The notes beneath the pieces are model-generated. The model saw only the letters and a list, made by a program, of their open reading frames with translations. It was not told the origin of the DNA and did no database searches. From Kordia sp965283645 (GTDB taxonomy: Bacteria; Bacteroidota; Bacteroidia; Flavobacteriales; Flavobacteriaceae), in contig NZ_CBDIPG010000001.1 in the NCBI RefSeq assembly GCF_965283645.1, forward strand, positions 4,588,001 to 4,652,000: a DNA stretch of 64,000 bases, written 5' to 3'. The position numbers and the translations under genes were made by a program. Below are positions 8,777 to 17,268 of the stretch, one piece after another. Position 1 is the first letter of the stretch; each line of letters opens with the position of its first letter.

Positions 8777-9539
8777 AAAATATTTCTTAATCATTGCCGT
8801 AGCTATCGGTGTTGTTGCGGCAATGTCACAACTATTTTTTGATGTAAATAGTGAGGCTGTAATCGAAGTACGAAAAGAACAACGATCTGCACGTAAAGAC
8901 CGAGATGCCAAAAGAGTTATGGGAATGGATATGTTGAATGATATCTATACAATGAATGTTTTGCCCGATTCTCTTAATAAAAAAGTGGCTGAGTTATTTT
9001 CGGAACATCAGATAGCGGAGAAGAAATCAGAAATTTTGTACTCGGAACTCCTAAATTTAAAAAATGCGCAAAAAATTAGAAATTTTCCTAATTATAATTC
9101 TTTTGCAGATGCTATTGGAAATCCAATATTAATATTAATCACAGGAATACTGTTTATTCTACTCTATATTCTCAGAAATAGTATTGATTGGAAAAAGATT
9201 TCAAAAGCCTTTATTCATTTAGGTTTAATGTATTTATTTGTTGCTTCAGTATATCTAATTTGGGCGTTTTCAAATTCCTTAGAAATTCATAGAGTATACT
9301 ACATCGTAGGCTTGATTTTTGCAAGTATCTTCGCAACTTTTGGATTAAACAAGCTTACACGATATCTCTTTAATGTAGATTTTCTTGAAAAAGAGAAATA
9401 TAAAAAAATAATCCGATTATTATTTAGACAATTATTATTCACAATTCCCAAAAAAGGCTACGTGAAAGAAGATAAAATGATTGAATTTACAGATTCTAAT
9501 AATGAAGTTATCAATAAAGTGGCAAAAGAAATAGATTGA
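8691..9539 (+). CDS. Four-helix membrane protein of unknown function
   Basis: 282 residues from the ATG at 8691, which overlaps the lipoprotein gene by 86 bp. Membrane segments lie at about residues 30-49, 144-162, 173-193 and 203-220. Between the first and second helices is a charged, coiled-coil-like stretch of about 90 residues; the C-terminal 60 residues should be cytoplasmic. The start is uncertain because no ATG lies closer to the first helix, and the one at 8823 would cut it off. It is followed after 1 bp by a small charged protein, so these form one unit. Confidence 0.6.
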   Translation: MKKSNQRIKTTTEQSEIVVDTIQTKITIRKYFLIIAVAIGVVAAMSQLFFDVNSEAVIEVRKEQRSARKDRDAKRVMGMDMLNDIYTMNVLPDSLNKKVAELFSEHQIAEKKSEILYSELLNLKNAQKIRNFPNYNSFADAIGNPILILITGILFILLYILRNSIDWKKISKAFIHLGLMYLFVASVYLIWAFSNSLEIHRVYYIVGLIFASIFATFGLNKLTRYLFNVDFLEKEKYKKIIRLLFRQLLFTIPKKGYVKEDKMIEFTDSNNEVINKVAKEID

Positions 9540-9540
9540 T

Positions 9541-9762
9541 ATGAGTAATGAAATACATAAAAATTTAGATAAACTTCTTAATGACGAATTGATTGATAAA
9601 GACGTTAAAAAAGTGCATCAAGATATTTCTGCTAAAGTAGAAAAGCAAAAAAGAAAATTATCTAACGAAATCAATAAAAGGAAGAGTTCTAACAATGATG
9701 ACTTCAATGAGTTACCAAAAGGATTAATTATACAGTTAGGAAATTTTGAAATACAAACATAG
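9541..9762 (+). CDS. Small charged hypothetical protein
   Basis: 73 residues, highly charged and mostly helical (KKVHQDISAKVEKQKRKLSNEINKRK), with a short hydrophobic end. It starts 1 bp after the membrane protein stop and is probably translated with it. It runs convergent with the regulator at 9778. Not recognised. Confidence 0.5.
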   Translation: MSNEIHKNLDKLLNDELIDKDVKKVHQDISAKVEKQKRKLSNEINKRKSSNNDDFNELPKGLIIQLGNFEIQT

Positions 9763-9777
9763 TTCAGTTCATATTAA

Positions 9778-10278
9778 CTACTTTTTATTCGCCTTTACAA
9801 TTATTCCCAATTCTTTTAATTCCTGTAAACGTTTCTCGATTTTCTTCTCGGCAAGGTCTTCCACAAATAATCTGAAATACTCGGAATTACTCAAATAAAA
9901 ATCTTTATTTCTTACGATACTATCAATAATCATCAAACGAATCGTATCCGACTTTTCTAAATATACTTCTTGGTTTTCAACAAAATGAGTAATCAACTCA
10001 TTCAATTCAAATCTCACACCTTGTTTTTCAATATAATAATCAGCTTCTTCTTTTAAATAAATATCGCCTGTTCCATCATGCAACCATTCTCTTGAAACAT
10101 TATAATCAGCACAAAGAAAATCAACTAGAATATCCAGTGTAGCTCGTCTTGGCTTGGTAGTTTCTCCAATCAATATTTTTCTTGCGGCTACACTCGAAAT
10201 ATGATTATTAGTCCCTTTTTCAATTTTGTAAGACGTAATCTTTTGTTCATTTATTATTTGAAGGATACGATCAATCAT
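9778..10278 (-). CDS. Repressor-like helix-turn-helix regulator
   Basis: 166 residues. The N-terminal 70 residues look like an XRE/phage-repressor helix-turn-helix: MIDRILQIINEQKI, SYKIEKGTNNHISSVAARKIL, then PRRATLDILVDFLCADYNVSREWL. The phrase VSREWLHDGTGDI is typical of flavobacterial repressor-type proteins. The C-terminal half is helical, without a visible LexA-type protease motif. It faces the repeat-rich region and may belong to the integrative element that ends at ssrA. Confidence 0.65.
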   Translation of the reverse strand: MIDRILQIINEQKITSYKIEKGTNNHISSVAARKILIGETTKPRRATLDILVDFLCADYNVSREWLHDGTGDIYLKEEADYYIEKQGVRFELNELITHFVENQEVYLEKSDTIRLMIIDSIVRNKDFYLSNSEYFRLFVEDLAEKKIEKRLQELKELGIIVKANKK

Positions 10279-10485
10279 ATTTTATAGAACTTATTATATA
10301 TTTATAATTAACTATTTAGTTATTTTAGTAAACTTTTGCTATATTAGCTAAGCCTTTAAACCAAATATATTAAAAGCTACGTAAACCCTGTTATTCATTG
10401 GTTTGGTAACTGAGATTATTTATCAGAATTCAATACAAATTGATACATATAGCCATTAATTTTATTTGAATTTTAAAGCAACATA

Positions 10486-10635
10486 ATGAATGAACTTTTA
10501 ATACTTATAACTGTATTAATCAATATTATTTTAACAGTAATAGTTTTGATTTTCACATACAAATTTTTCAAGGCTTTTAAAAAACTAAGCGTATTGATAG
10601 ATGATGAATTTAATTTCAACAAAGAAAAAAAATGA
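10486..10635 (+). CDS. Small membrane peptide (49 residues)
   Basis: An ATG-initiated ORF beginning MNELLILITVLINIILTV. One strongly hydrophobic helix (residues 3-26) is followed by a Lys-rich then acidic tail. It stands alone in repeat-rich DNA, with hairpins directly downstream. The layout could fit a small membrane toxin or a phage-type peptide; the sequence alone does not decide. Confidence 0.4.
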   Translation: MNELLILITVLINIILTVIVLIFTYKFFKAFKKLSVLIDDEFNFNKEKK

Positions 10636-10664
10636 CTTTTTCATGGTAATTTTTTGGTTAAGTT

Positions 10665-10862
10665 TTGTTAGTCAAACACTAACAAATCATAAGAATAACA
10701 CGTCAAGAAAGTATCATTTTTTCAATTAAGTTACTACTAGAAGCACTTTCCCTTTTTTAAGTACTTCAATTCAAGACGTGTTATTTGTGAAGTTTTTCAT
10801 TGAACTTCGCTGTTTAGGGCAAGGCGATTGACATATTCTATGCATGAAAGTTATCGTCTTGC
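10665..10862. other. Cluster of inverted repeats between two small membrane ORFs
   Basis: Three inverted repeats lie in 200 bp. TTGTTAGT/ACTAACAA (10665-10685) has a 5-nt loop. AATAACACGTC at 10694 pairs with GACGTGTTATT at 10775. GCAAGGCGAT at 10819 pairs with ATCGTCTTGC at 10853 with one G-U. There is no ORF in the stretch. It could encode a structured RNA or a regulatory leader for the ORF at 10888. Confidence 0.4.
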
Positions 10863-10887
10863 TACTTAAACAAAAGTATGATAAATA

Positions 10888-11001
10888 ATGATGAGTAAAC
10901 AAAATTTAGAACGCTTAAAATGGTTTATAGTTGGTTTTATATCAGCTATGATTGTTGAGATTCTCTTTTTTATCACTATATATTATTTCTATTTAAAATA
11001 A
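10888..11001 (+). CDS. Very small membrane peptide (37 residues)
   Basis: The ORF begins MMSKQNLERLKWFIVGF and holds one hydrophobic helix ending in an aromatic run (FFITIYYFYLK). Its charge pattern (positive N-terminus, single helix, Lys end) is that of small inner-membrane peptides, including type I toxins. It lies just after the inverted-repeat cluster. Tentative. Confidence 0.35.
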   Translation: MMSKQNLERLKWFIVGFISAMIVEILFFITIYYFYLK

Positions 11002-11224
11002 ACAGAATAATTACCTAGAAACCCTAAATTATCGTAAAACTAGAATTATTCGCAACCCGAAAGCTTCAATTGTATTGGTTGGAGCTTTCTCTATTATATT
11101 ATGCCAAGCCTATCTAAAAAATGAGCAAGCTAATCTTTAAAATATTACTTTAAATAAATCGAAAATTGGGACTCGTTTTTTTGCGATCAAAACCCAAAGA
11201 AAAATCAGTAAATCATAACAATAT

Positions 11225-11500
11225 TTTTTTTCGTGGAACGAAAAATTAAATTCATTTGTTGTCACGAAGTTTTAAATTGCTTTTGAAATCAATTAAATAA
11301 CTGATAATCAGAGTTGTAATATTTTAGAAGTCAAAGTGGTTTTACTTTTTGGCGAAAAAGTCAATTCGATTTTACTTTTATCGTCACGAAGTTTTAAATT
11401 GCTTTTAAAACCAATTAAATTGCTGATATTCAGAATTATAATATTTCAAAAATAAAACCACTTTTATTTTTATCACGAAAAATTAAGTTTACAGTGAATT
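11225..11500. repeat. 122-bp direct repeat, about two copies
   Basis: The anchor GTCACGAAGTTTTAAATTGC occurs at 11261 and 11383, 122 bp apart, and similarity extends across the unit (CAATTAAAT, CTGATA-TCAGA-T, TAATATTT, AAAACCACTTTTA). A partial third copy starts with ATCACGAAAAATTAA near 11472. Noncoding. Confidence 0.75.
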
Positions 11501-11539
11501 TATTATCTTTTTTCCTTGAAAAATAAATTTAATTCATTT

Positions 11540-11896
11540 TTTCTTTCCGCTAATTGTTAAATGATAAGTTCGATTATCCTAGTAATCTCTAAGTGATGAG
11601 CAGATTTCCAATTGTAGATTTACCATATTCTCATGGAGCAATCAATTCGTTTTTCCTTTTTATTTCAACTTATCGCTAAACAATTAGTTCGATTATCCTA
11701 GTAATCTCTAAGTGATGAGCAGATTTCCAATTGTAGATTTCTTATATTCTCATGAAGCAATCAATTCGTTTTTCCTTTTTATTTCAACTTATCGCTAAAC
11801 AATTAGTTCGATTATCCTAGTAATCTCTAAATGATGAGCAGATTTTCAATTGTAGATTTATCATATTTTCATGGAGTAATCAATTTGATTTTATTT
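11540..11896. repeat. 119-bp tandem repeat, three copies
   Basis: The anchor CGATTATCCTAGTAATCTCT recurs at 11571, 11690 and 11809, exactly 119 bp apart. Copies two and three are nearly identical; copy one differs at its left edge. Each unit contains GATGAGCAGATTT, CAATTGTAGATT and CAATC-ATT. It has stops in all frames and looks noncoding. Confidence 0.85.
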
Positions 11897-11951
11897 CAGC
11901 TTATCAAAACCTTTAGATTAGTACTTATAAATAATACTTGATAAGAAAACA

Positions 11952-12281
11952 ACCTTAAAACTACCTTAGAACTACATTAAAAGTGAATTAGAAGTACCTT
12001 GCAACTACCCTAGAATTATCTTAAAAGTGACTCAGAAGTACCTTGCAACTACCCTAGAATTATCTTAAAAGTGACTCAGAAGTACCTTGAAACTATCCTA
12101 GAAATACCATGAAAGTGACTCAGAAGTACCTTGAAACTATCCTAGAAATACCTTGAAAGTGATTCAGAAGTACCTTGAAACTATCCTAGAAATACCATGA
12201 AAGTGACTCAGAAGTGCCTTGAAACTATCCTAGAAATGCCTTGAAAGTGATTCAGAAGTACCTTAAAAAAACACTTAAAAA
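11952..12281. repeat. 11-bp repeat array organised in 44-bp units
   Basis: About thirty contiguous 11-mers of the type ACCTTGAAACT, ATCCTAGAAAT, ACCTTGAAAGT, GATTCAGAAGT. They run in a fixed order of four, giving a 44-bp higher-order unit repeated about seven times; the first units are more diverged. There are no unique spacers, so it is not CRISPR. Since 11 is not divisible by 3, and stops occur in every frame, it is not coding. Confidence 0.88.
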
Positions 12282-12539
12282 ATTATATTACTGATTGTTA
12301 GCGTTTTACAAACCCATTAGTGCCTGTTCTTTTAAAATAGATTCTTTTTTAATTACTTGTAATATATACAACAAGCCAATACTAAAACCCGCTAAAGTTT
12401 GATCACTATTGTCATTATTTTTTTCTAGCTATTTTTTTAGAAAGCAAAATTTTTAAAACAGAGAATACTTCGATTCCAATCTTTAGAGCTAAAAAAAGAT
12501 CAAAAGATTGCTTCATTTTCAAGCTGACTCCATAGATTT

Positions 12540-13470
12540 TACAGGCTTTTAAAAGCAATTGTGTAGTACACAAAATTTTACAAATGATATTCCAGTTTAG
12601 TTTTAAATCTTTGTATTAATAAATCTGAAATGCGATTTCTGCAAATTTGAAACGCTTTGATTAGTATTCATTAAAAAACAAAACAGGACTTATAAAACGA
12701 ATGTCAAACCTTTAAAAATAAAAAAAACAGAAGCGATTCTACCTATAATTGAACCGTTTTATTAGTAATAGCCTGATTTTGCAGAGTATTTGTATGATAC
12801 AAAACACGTACAAATGATATTTCAGTTATGTTTTAAATCTTTGTACTCATAAAAACATAAGTCTACATTTTAGAAGTCATCGTAGAGTCTTAACAATGAT
12901 AAAATGATAAGTGGACGTATTGAAAACGAATGTTGAACCTTAAAAAAGAAGAAAAAAAATAAAATTCATACTGATTCAAAAAAATGATTGGTATCTAATT
13001 GAAAATCAGATGGTAGTTAATTAACAAAATAGCTGCGTGTAATTAATTAGTAAAAAAAAGGTAATTAAAATGTAAAATAAGAGTAAATAAAGAGTAATTA
13101 ATAAGGCATTTTTAAGGCAACATTGGTGTTTTCACGATATTTTTAAACACTCGCACATATACTCTTACAGGCTTTAGGTTCAAGTTACAAAAGTGAACAA
13201 ATGATACCTCGATACTTTTTTAAACCTTTGAATTATCAAAAAAATCAAATTCTATGTAAATAAAATCACAACTCACAATTACAGGATAGTACACATGCTT
13301 TTTTATAAGTGTTTTGACGAAACTTTTATAAGAAAGATCAGTAAGAAGTAAAACATCAGTGTAACCCTTAAAAATAGAAACAAACATTCCTTAGCAAATG
13401 ATTGTAGGATTTTAACTATTAATTTACAGTTGAAGCCTTTGAATTCATTTCGATTCTTTGTACTATTGAA
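12540..13470. repeat. Diverged dispersed repeats
   Basis: The box CAAATGATATT-CAGTT followed by TTTTAAATCTTTGTA occurs at 12581 and 12811. A weaker version starts at 13198 (CAAATGATACCTCGAT, then TTTAAACCTTTGAATT), and a possible fourth remnant lies near 13434. ACAGGCTTT precedes the first and third copies. A second box, GAATGTCAAACCTTTAAAAATA and relatives, follows at about 12700, 12923 and 13360. No ORF above 50 codons is credible here. Confidence 0.6.
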
Positions 13471-13672
13471 CCATGATTTCTAACTGTAATAAAATAGCTT
13501 TAAAGGAGAGCTATTAAAAGAACAAGAGCGCAAGACTCTCAAAATAGTACTACTTAATAGTAGTCATCTTGTCGTGGCACGAAAAAGAGAATAAGGACAG
13601 TAAATATTACAAGCCCTTGTATTATATCATCTACGTGATAGCCTTTAAAGGAATCACGGCAATCGTGTCTAT

Positions 13673-13855
13673 ATGTCAAAGTTAAAAGTAAGTACTGTAA
13701 AAAAAGTACTTGATAGAAATCAAAAAATGACTGCTGAACGTTTACGGAATTTCAAAGGGTTTGAAAAATTCAGTAATCAAGAAGCTAAAGAAGTTATCAA
13801 AAAACTAGAACATCTAGCAACAATAGTTTGCAAGCATGTTCAAAATTCAAAATAG
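13673..13855 (+). CDS. Small hypothetical protein upstream of recombinase
   Basis: 60 residues, basic and helical (MSKLKVSTVKKVLDRNQKM). It ends 1 bp before the ATG I prefer for the recombinase, suggesting coupled translation. Upstream are short palindromes (CCTTTAAAGG at 13642; CACG-GCAAT-CGTG). It may be a small accessory or regulatory protein of the recombinase. Not recognised. Confidence 0.5.
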   Translation: MSKLKVSTVKKVLDRNQKMTAERLRNFKGFEKFSNQEAKEVIKKLEHLATIVCKHVQNSK

Positions 13856-13856
13856 T

Positions 13857-15518
13857 ATGAATGATTTATCCATTTTCAAGAGTTTTCAGAAAGTAAAAAA
13901 TACGAATCTTTTACGATTGAATGGAAAGGCAGTTATATACACAAGAGTTTCTACAAAAGAGCAAGCTGAAAATAATGCTAGTTTGGAAACACAACTAAAG
14001 TATTGTAAGCTATTAGCAGAAAAGAAAGGTGTTGAAGTATTGGAATGTTTTGGAGGAACGTATGAATCTGCTAAAAGCGATGAGCGTAAAGAATTTAAAA
14101 AAATGCTCAGCTATGTTAATCGTAGAAAAGATGTTGGTTATATTATTGTCTACTCTTATGACCGATTTTCTCGTACAGGAGCTAATGGAGCATATATTAG
14201 TGATCAACTTAAAAAACGAGGAATTGTAACAATTTCTGCAACACAAGAAGTTGACACGACAACAAGTGCTGGATCGTTTCAGCAGAATTTATATTACATG
14301 TTTTCTCAGTTTGATAATGAATTGAGAAGAGATAAATGTGTCTCTGGAATGCGAGAGAAAATTAGAAAAGGATATTATATCGGACCGTTACCATTTGGTT
14401 ATACAAATCTAAATCCAGGAAACGGAAAAACTCCTGAATATGTTATAAATGATCAAGGAAAACTTTTACGCAAAGCATTTCTGTTGAAAGCAGAAAAAAA
14501 TATGGCGAATGTTGAAATAGCCGAAACACTTAGAAAAAAAGGGCTGAAAATAACAGAAAAGTATTTGAGTAAATATCTTCGTAATCCATTCTATTGTGGA
14601 ATTATTGTTAGTCCATTACTTCCCGATGAGATTATAGAAGGAAAACAAGAACCACTTGTTTCTAGGGAAATATTCTTGAAAATCAATAACCTCTTACAAT
14701 CTAGAAAAGATATAAGGAAATATAATTCTGAGGATGAAAATCTACCCTTAAAAACGTTTGTACGTTCTTTAGAATGCGATACTCCATATACAGGATACAT
14801 TGTAAGATCAAAAGGTTTGTATTATTATAAAAACAGAAGAAAAGGAAGCAAAGAAAATAGAAGTGCAAAAAAGATGCATCAGGTATTTTTAGAGCTTTTA
14901 AAGAACTTTCAATTATCAGATAGTAAATATGTTGAACCACTAAAAGAAATCATAGAAAACAAGTTTATAGAGCTTAATGCAGAAAAAATAGAAGATACTA
15001 AAAATGCAAAAAATCAATTAAGTGCTTTGCAACGAAAAATAGATCGTATAGAGGAACGTTTTGTATTTGAAGAAATAAACAAAACTCAATATGATAAGTT
15101 TAATGAAAAATTACTTGTAGAAAAAAGAGAACTGGAGAAGCTTTCTTTAAAAAGTAAATTTAATAGTTCGAACCTTAAAAAAGCCATTGATAAAGGAGTA
15201 GAGTTTGCGCTCAATCTAGCGTCGTTATGGAGTTCAGGGAATGTAGAAGTAAAACGAGCAATTCAATATATGTTGTTTCCTGAAGGAATTGGGTATGATT
15301 TCAAAAACCATCGATTTCGAACTTTTCGAATCAATTCAATTTTCGATGCAATCGTAAGTATATCAAGTGATTTGAGTAGAAACAAAAAAGAGAATTACCA
15401 TAATTTCTATGATAATTCTCTTCAAGTGGAGTCGGAGAGAATCGAACTCTCGTCCAAACAAGCAATTAAAATGCTTTCTACACGCTTAGTTCTTGTTTGT
15501 TTTTCGACTACTAGCTGA
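13857..15518 (+). CDS. Large serine recombinase (site-specific integrase)
   Basis: 553 residues from the ATG at 13857; an ATG at 13836 would overlap the upstream ORF. The resolvase domain begins KAVIYTRVSTKEQA, with the catalytic Ser in TRVST, and continues through YSYDRFSRTG and the active-site Arg region. A recombinase domain (GPLPFGYTN, TEKYLSKYLRNPFYCG) and a coiled coil (about 390-450) follow. The zinc-ribbon position (LECDTPYTGYIVRSKGLYYYK) has lost most of its usual cysteines. The last about 30 residues are translated from the antisense of the ssrA 3' end, and the gene also runs through the ssrA terminator. It is the likely integrase of an element inserted at ssrA. Confidence 0.88.
   Translation: MNDLSIFKSFQKVKNTNLLRLNGKAVIYTRVSTKEQAENNASLETQLKYCKLLAEKKGVEVLECFGGTYESAKSDERKEFKKMLSYVNRRKDVGYIIVYSYDRFSRTGANGAYISDQLKKRGIVTISATQEVDTTTSAGSFQQNLYYMFSQFDNELRRDKCVSGMREKIRKGYYIGPLPFGYTNLNPGNGKTPEYVINDQGKLLRKAFLLKAEKNMANVEIAETLRKKGLKITEKYLSKYLRNPFYCGIIVSPLLPDEIIEGKQEPLVSREIFLKINNLLQSRKDIRKYNSEDENLPLKTFVRSLECDTPYTGYIVRSKGLYYYKNRRKGSKENRSAKKMHQVFLELLKNFQLSDSKYVEPLKEIIENKFIELNAEKIEDTKNAKNQLSALQRKIDRIEERFVFEEINKTQYDKFNEKLLVEKRELEKLSLKSKFNSSNLKKAIDKGVEFALNLASLWSSGNVEVKRAIQYMLFPEGIGYDFKNHRFRTFRINSIFDAIVSISSDLSRNKKENYHNFYDNSLQVESERIELSSKQAIKMLSTRLVLVCFSTTS
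15384..15420 (-). terminator. Rho-independent terminator of ssrA
   Basis: A 13-bp stem with one mismatch (GAGAATTACCATA with TATGATAATTCTC) and a 5-nt loop at 15390-15420. On the minus strand it is followed by six T. It lies 6 bp beyond the mature tmRNA 3' end and inside the recombinase coding sequence. Confidence 0.8.
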
Positions 15519-15821
15519 CCAAAAACCGCCCACTAATAGCTTATCTTCTTAGTTGTAAAAACTACGGCGAAGTTACGCAGTTTCGATGTTGTCTTTTATG
15601 GTGTCCCAATTATGATCGCCGGCAACAAGGGCTATCACGAGACATTCAGCTTTTCCGTCTAACGGAAACTGAGGCCAATCTTACTATAATTCAGATTATG
15701 CAGCTAAAGCGTAGTTATTTTCGCCATTTAAAAAGTGTGAAATATGAGATTTACGAGCTATTTCTCAGCGCTCGACGTGCTTACACTCCAATTCGACTCG
15801 CTGTCAAAACCAGTCGACCCC
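15427..15821 (-). ncRNA. ssrA: Transfer-messenger RNA (tmRNA)
   Basis: About 395 nt. The 5' end reads GGGGUCGACUGG and the 3' end carries the T arm GAGAGUUCGAUUCUCUC. A 7-bp acceptor stem forms between GGGGUCG and CGACUCC, with discriminator A at 15427; CCA is not encoded. The tag reading frame, GGC to TAA at 15725-15696, encodes GENNYALAA, as in other Bacteroidota. With SmpB it rescues stalled ribosomes and marks the peptide for proteolysis. The 3' end of ssrA is a classic integration site, and here the serine recombinase overlaps it head-on by about 90 bp. Confidence 0.97.
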
Positions 15822-15862
15822 AATATGTTTAAGAACTTTTTCCTTTAATTGAAAAAGGATAG

Positions 15863-15870
15863 CAAAAATA
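15863..15870 (-). promoter_or_regulatory. Probable -7 box of ssrA
   Basis: On the minus strand TATTTTTG matches the Bacteroidota TAnnTTTG consensus, 42 bp before the mature tmRNA 5' end. Confidence 0.45.
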
Positions 15871-15883
15871 ACACAATTTTTAA

Positions 15884-15891
15884 TAATTTTG
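15884..15891 (+). promoter_or_regulatory. Probable -7 box upstream of the dehydrogenase gene
   Basis: TAATTTTG matches TAnnTTTG on the + strand, about 90 bp before the start at 15980. It is arranged divergently from the ssrA promoter. Confidence 0.4.
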
Positions 15892-15979
15892 CATCTTTTG
15901 CCAAATACTATTAATTTAATGGCAAAAAATATACCAAACTTAACCACGTCAGTTCATATTATTCCTGACAATCTAAAAT

Positions 15980-17191
15980 ATGCCTATGAAATTCGCCATC
16001 ATAAAAGAACGTAAAAACCCGCCAGACAGACGCGTAGTATTCTCTCCAGAAAAATTAGCAGAAGCCAATACACAATTTCCAGCAGCAATTTTTAAAGTAG
16101 AAGCTTCTGATATTCGTGTGTTTTCAGACAACACGTACGCTGAAAAAGGATTTGAAGTGACAGACGATGTTTCAGATTGTGATGTTATGATAGGTGTAAA
16201 AGAAGTGCCAATTGAGCATCTAATTCCAAATAAAAAATACTTTTTCTTCTCACATACAATCAAAAAACAACCTTACAATAGAGAATTGTTACAAGCAATG
16301 TTGTCCAAAAATATTGAAATGTACGATCATGAAGTAATTACCAAAGATAATGGCGGACGCCTAATTGGTTTCGGACGTTACGCAGGCTTAGTAGGCGCAT
16401 ACAATGGATTTCGTGCTTTAGGATTGCGAGACGGATTATTTACATTGCCAAAAGTAGAAACACTTGCCGATTTAGATGCAGTTAAAAAAGAATTGGACAA
16501 AATTCAACTCCCAAACATAAAAATAGTACTCTCAGGAACAGGAAAAGTTGCTTACGGAGCAAAAGAAATTTTAGATCACTTAGGAATCAAAGAAGTAACA
16601 GATACGGTATACCTAACTTCTAACTTTACAGAACCTGTTTATTGTATGATTGATGTGATGGAATATAATAAACGTACCGATGGAAAAGCTGGAGATAAAT
16701 TTGAATTTTACAAAGATCCAAGTGGTTACGAAAGTAATTTTATGCCCTATGCAAAAACAACAGACTTCTTTATTGCAGGACATTTTTATGGAGATGGCGC
16801 ACCGTATTTATTTACGCGTGAAGATGCCAAACATCCAGAATTCAAAATAAATTTAATAGCAGATATTTCATGTGATATTGACGGGCCAGTTGCGAGTACT
16901 ATTCGTCCCTCAACAATTGCAGATCCTTTCTATGGATATGATCCAAAAACTGAAAAAGAAGTTAATTTTGATGCCAAAGGTGCTATTACGGTAATGGCGG
17001 TTGACAATCTTCCGTGCGAACTTCCAAAAGATGCTAGTGAAGGATTTGGAGAAATGTTTTTACAACATGTAATTCCTGCTTTTTACAATGGCGATAAAAA
17101 TGGAGTATTAGCTAGAGCTAGAATGACAACTGCTGACGGAAAACTTACCGAACGTTACGCGTATTTACAAGACTATGTCGATGGAGAATAA
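15980..17191 (+). CDS. Alanine dehydrogenase/saccharopine dehydrogenase-type NAD(P)-dependent oxidoreductase
   Basis: 403 residues. The N-terminal AlaDH/PNT domain starts MKFAIIKERKNPPDRRVVFSP, and the Rossmann-type nucleotide site is IVLSGTGKVAYGA near residue 177. LIADISCDIDGPVASTIRPSTIADPFYGYD is a conserved block of the family that includes lysine-forming saccharopine dehydrogenases. It probably performs NAD(P)-linked oxidation or reduction of an amino acid; the exact substrate cannot be read from sequence. It is a stand-alone gene. Confidence 0.85.
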   Translation: MPMKFAIIKERKNPPDRRVVFSPEKLAEANTQFPAAIFKVEASDIRVFSDNTYAEKGFEVTDDVSDCDVMIGVKEVPIEHLIPNKKYFFFSHTIKKQPYNRELLQAMLSKNIEMYDHEVITKDNGGRLIGFGRYAGLVGAYNGFRALGLRDGLFTLPKVETLADLDAVKKELDKIQLPNIKIVLSGTGKVAYGAKEILDHLGIKEVTDTVYLTSNFTEPVYCMIDVMEYNKRTDGKAGDKFEFYKDPSGYESNFMPYAKTTDFFIAGHFYGDGAPYLFTREDAKHPEFKINLIADISCDIDGPVASTIRPSTIADPFYGYDPKTEKEVNFDAKGAITVMAVDNLPCELPKDASEGFGEMFLQHVIPAFYNGDKNGVLARARMTTADGKLTERYAYLQDYVDGE

Positions 17192-17268
17192 AAGCTAAAC
17201 AGAAATATTTTGTCGGAATTTTAATAGCTTGGTTGTTCTAATTACAAAGACAATCAAACCGATAACTT

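Noticed and set aside
11952..12281. CRISPR array
   Set aside because: The 44-bp units are contiguous and contain no unique spacers; no cas genes are present.
1..15427. Second copy of the ssrA 3' end as left attachment site
   Set aside because: I looked for the tmRNA 3' sequence (for example GAATCGAACTCTCG) left of the recombinase and did not find it; the other att site, if any, lies outside the window.
15919..16014. 31-codon ORF before and overlapping the dehydrogenase start
   Set aside because: It could be a leader peptide, but it has no regulatory repeats or amino-acid run and lies in unconstrained leader sequence; support is too weak.
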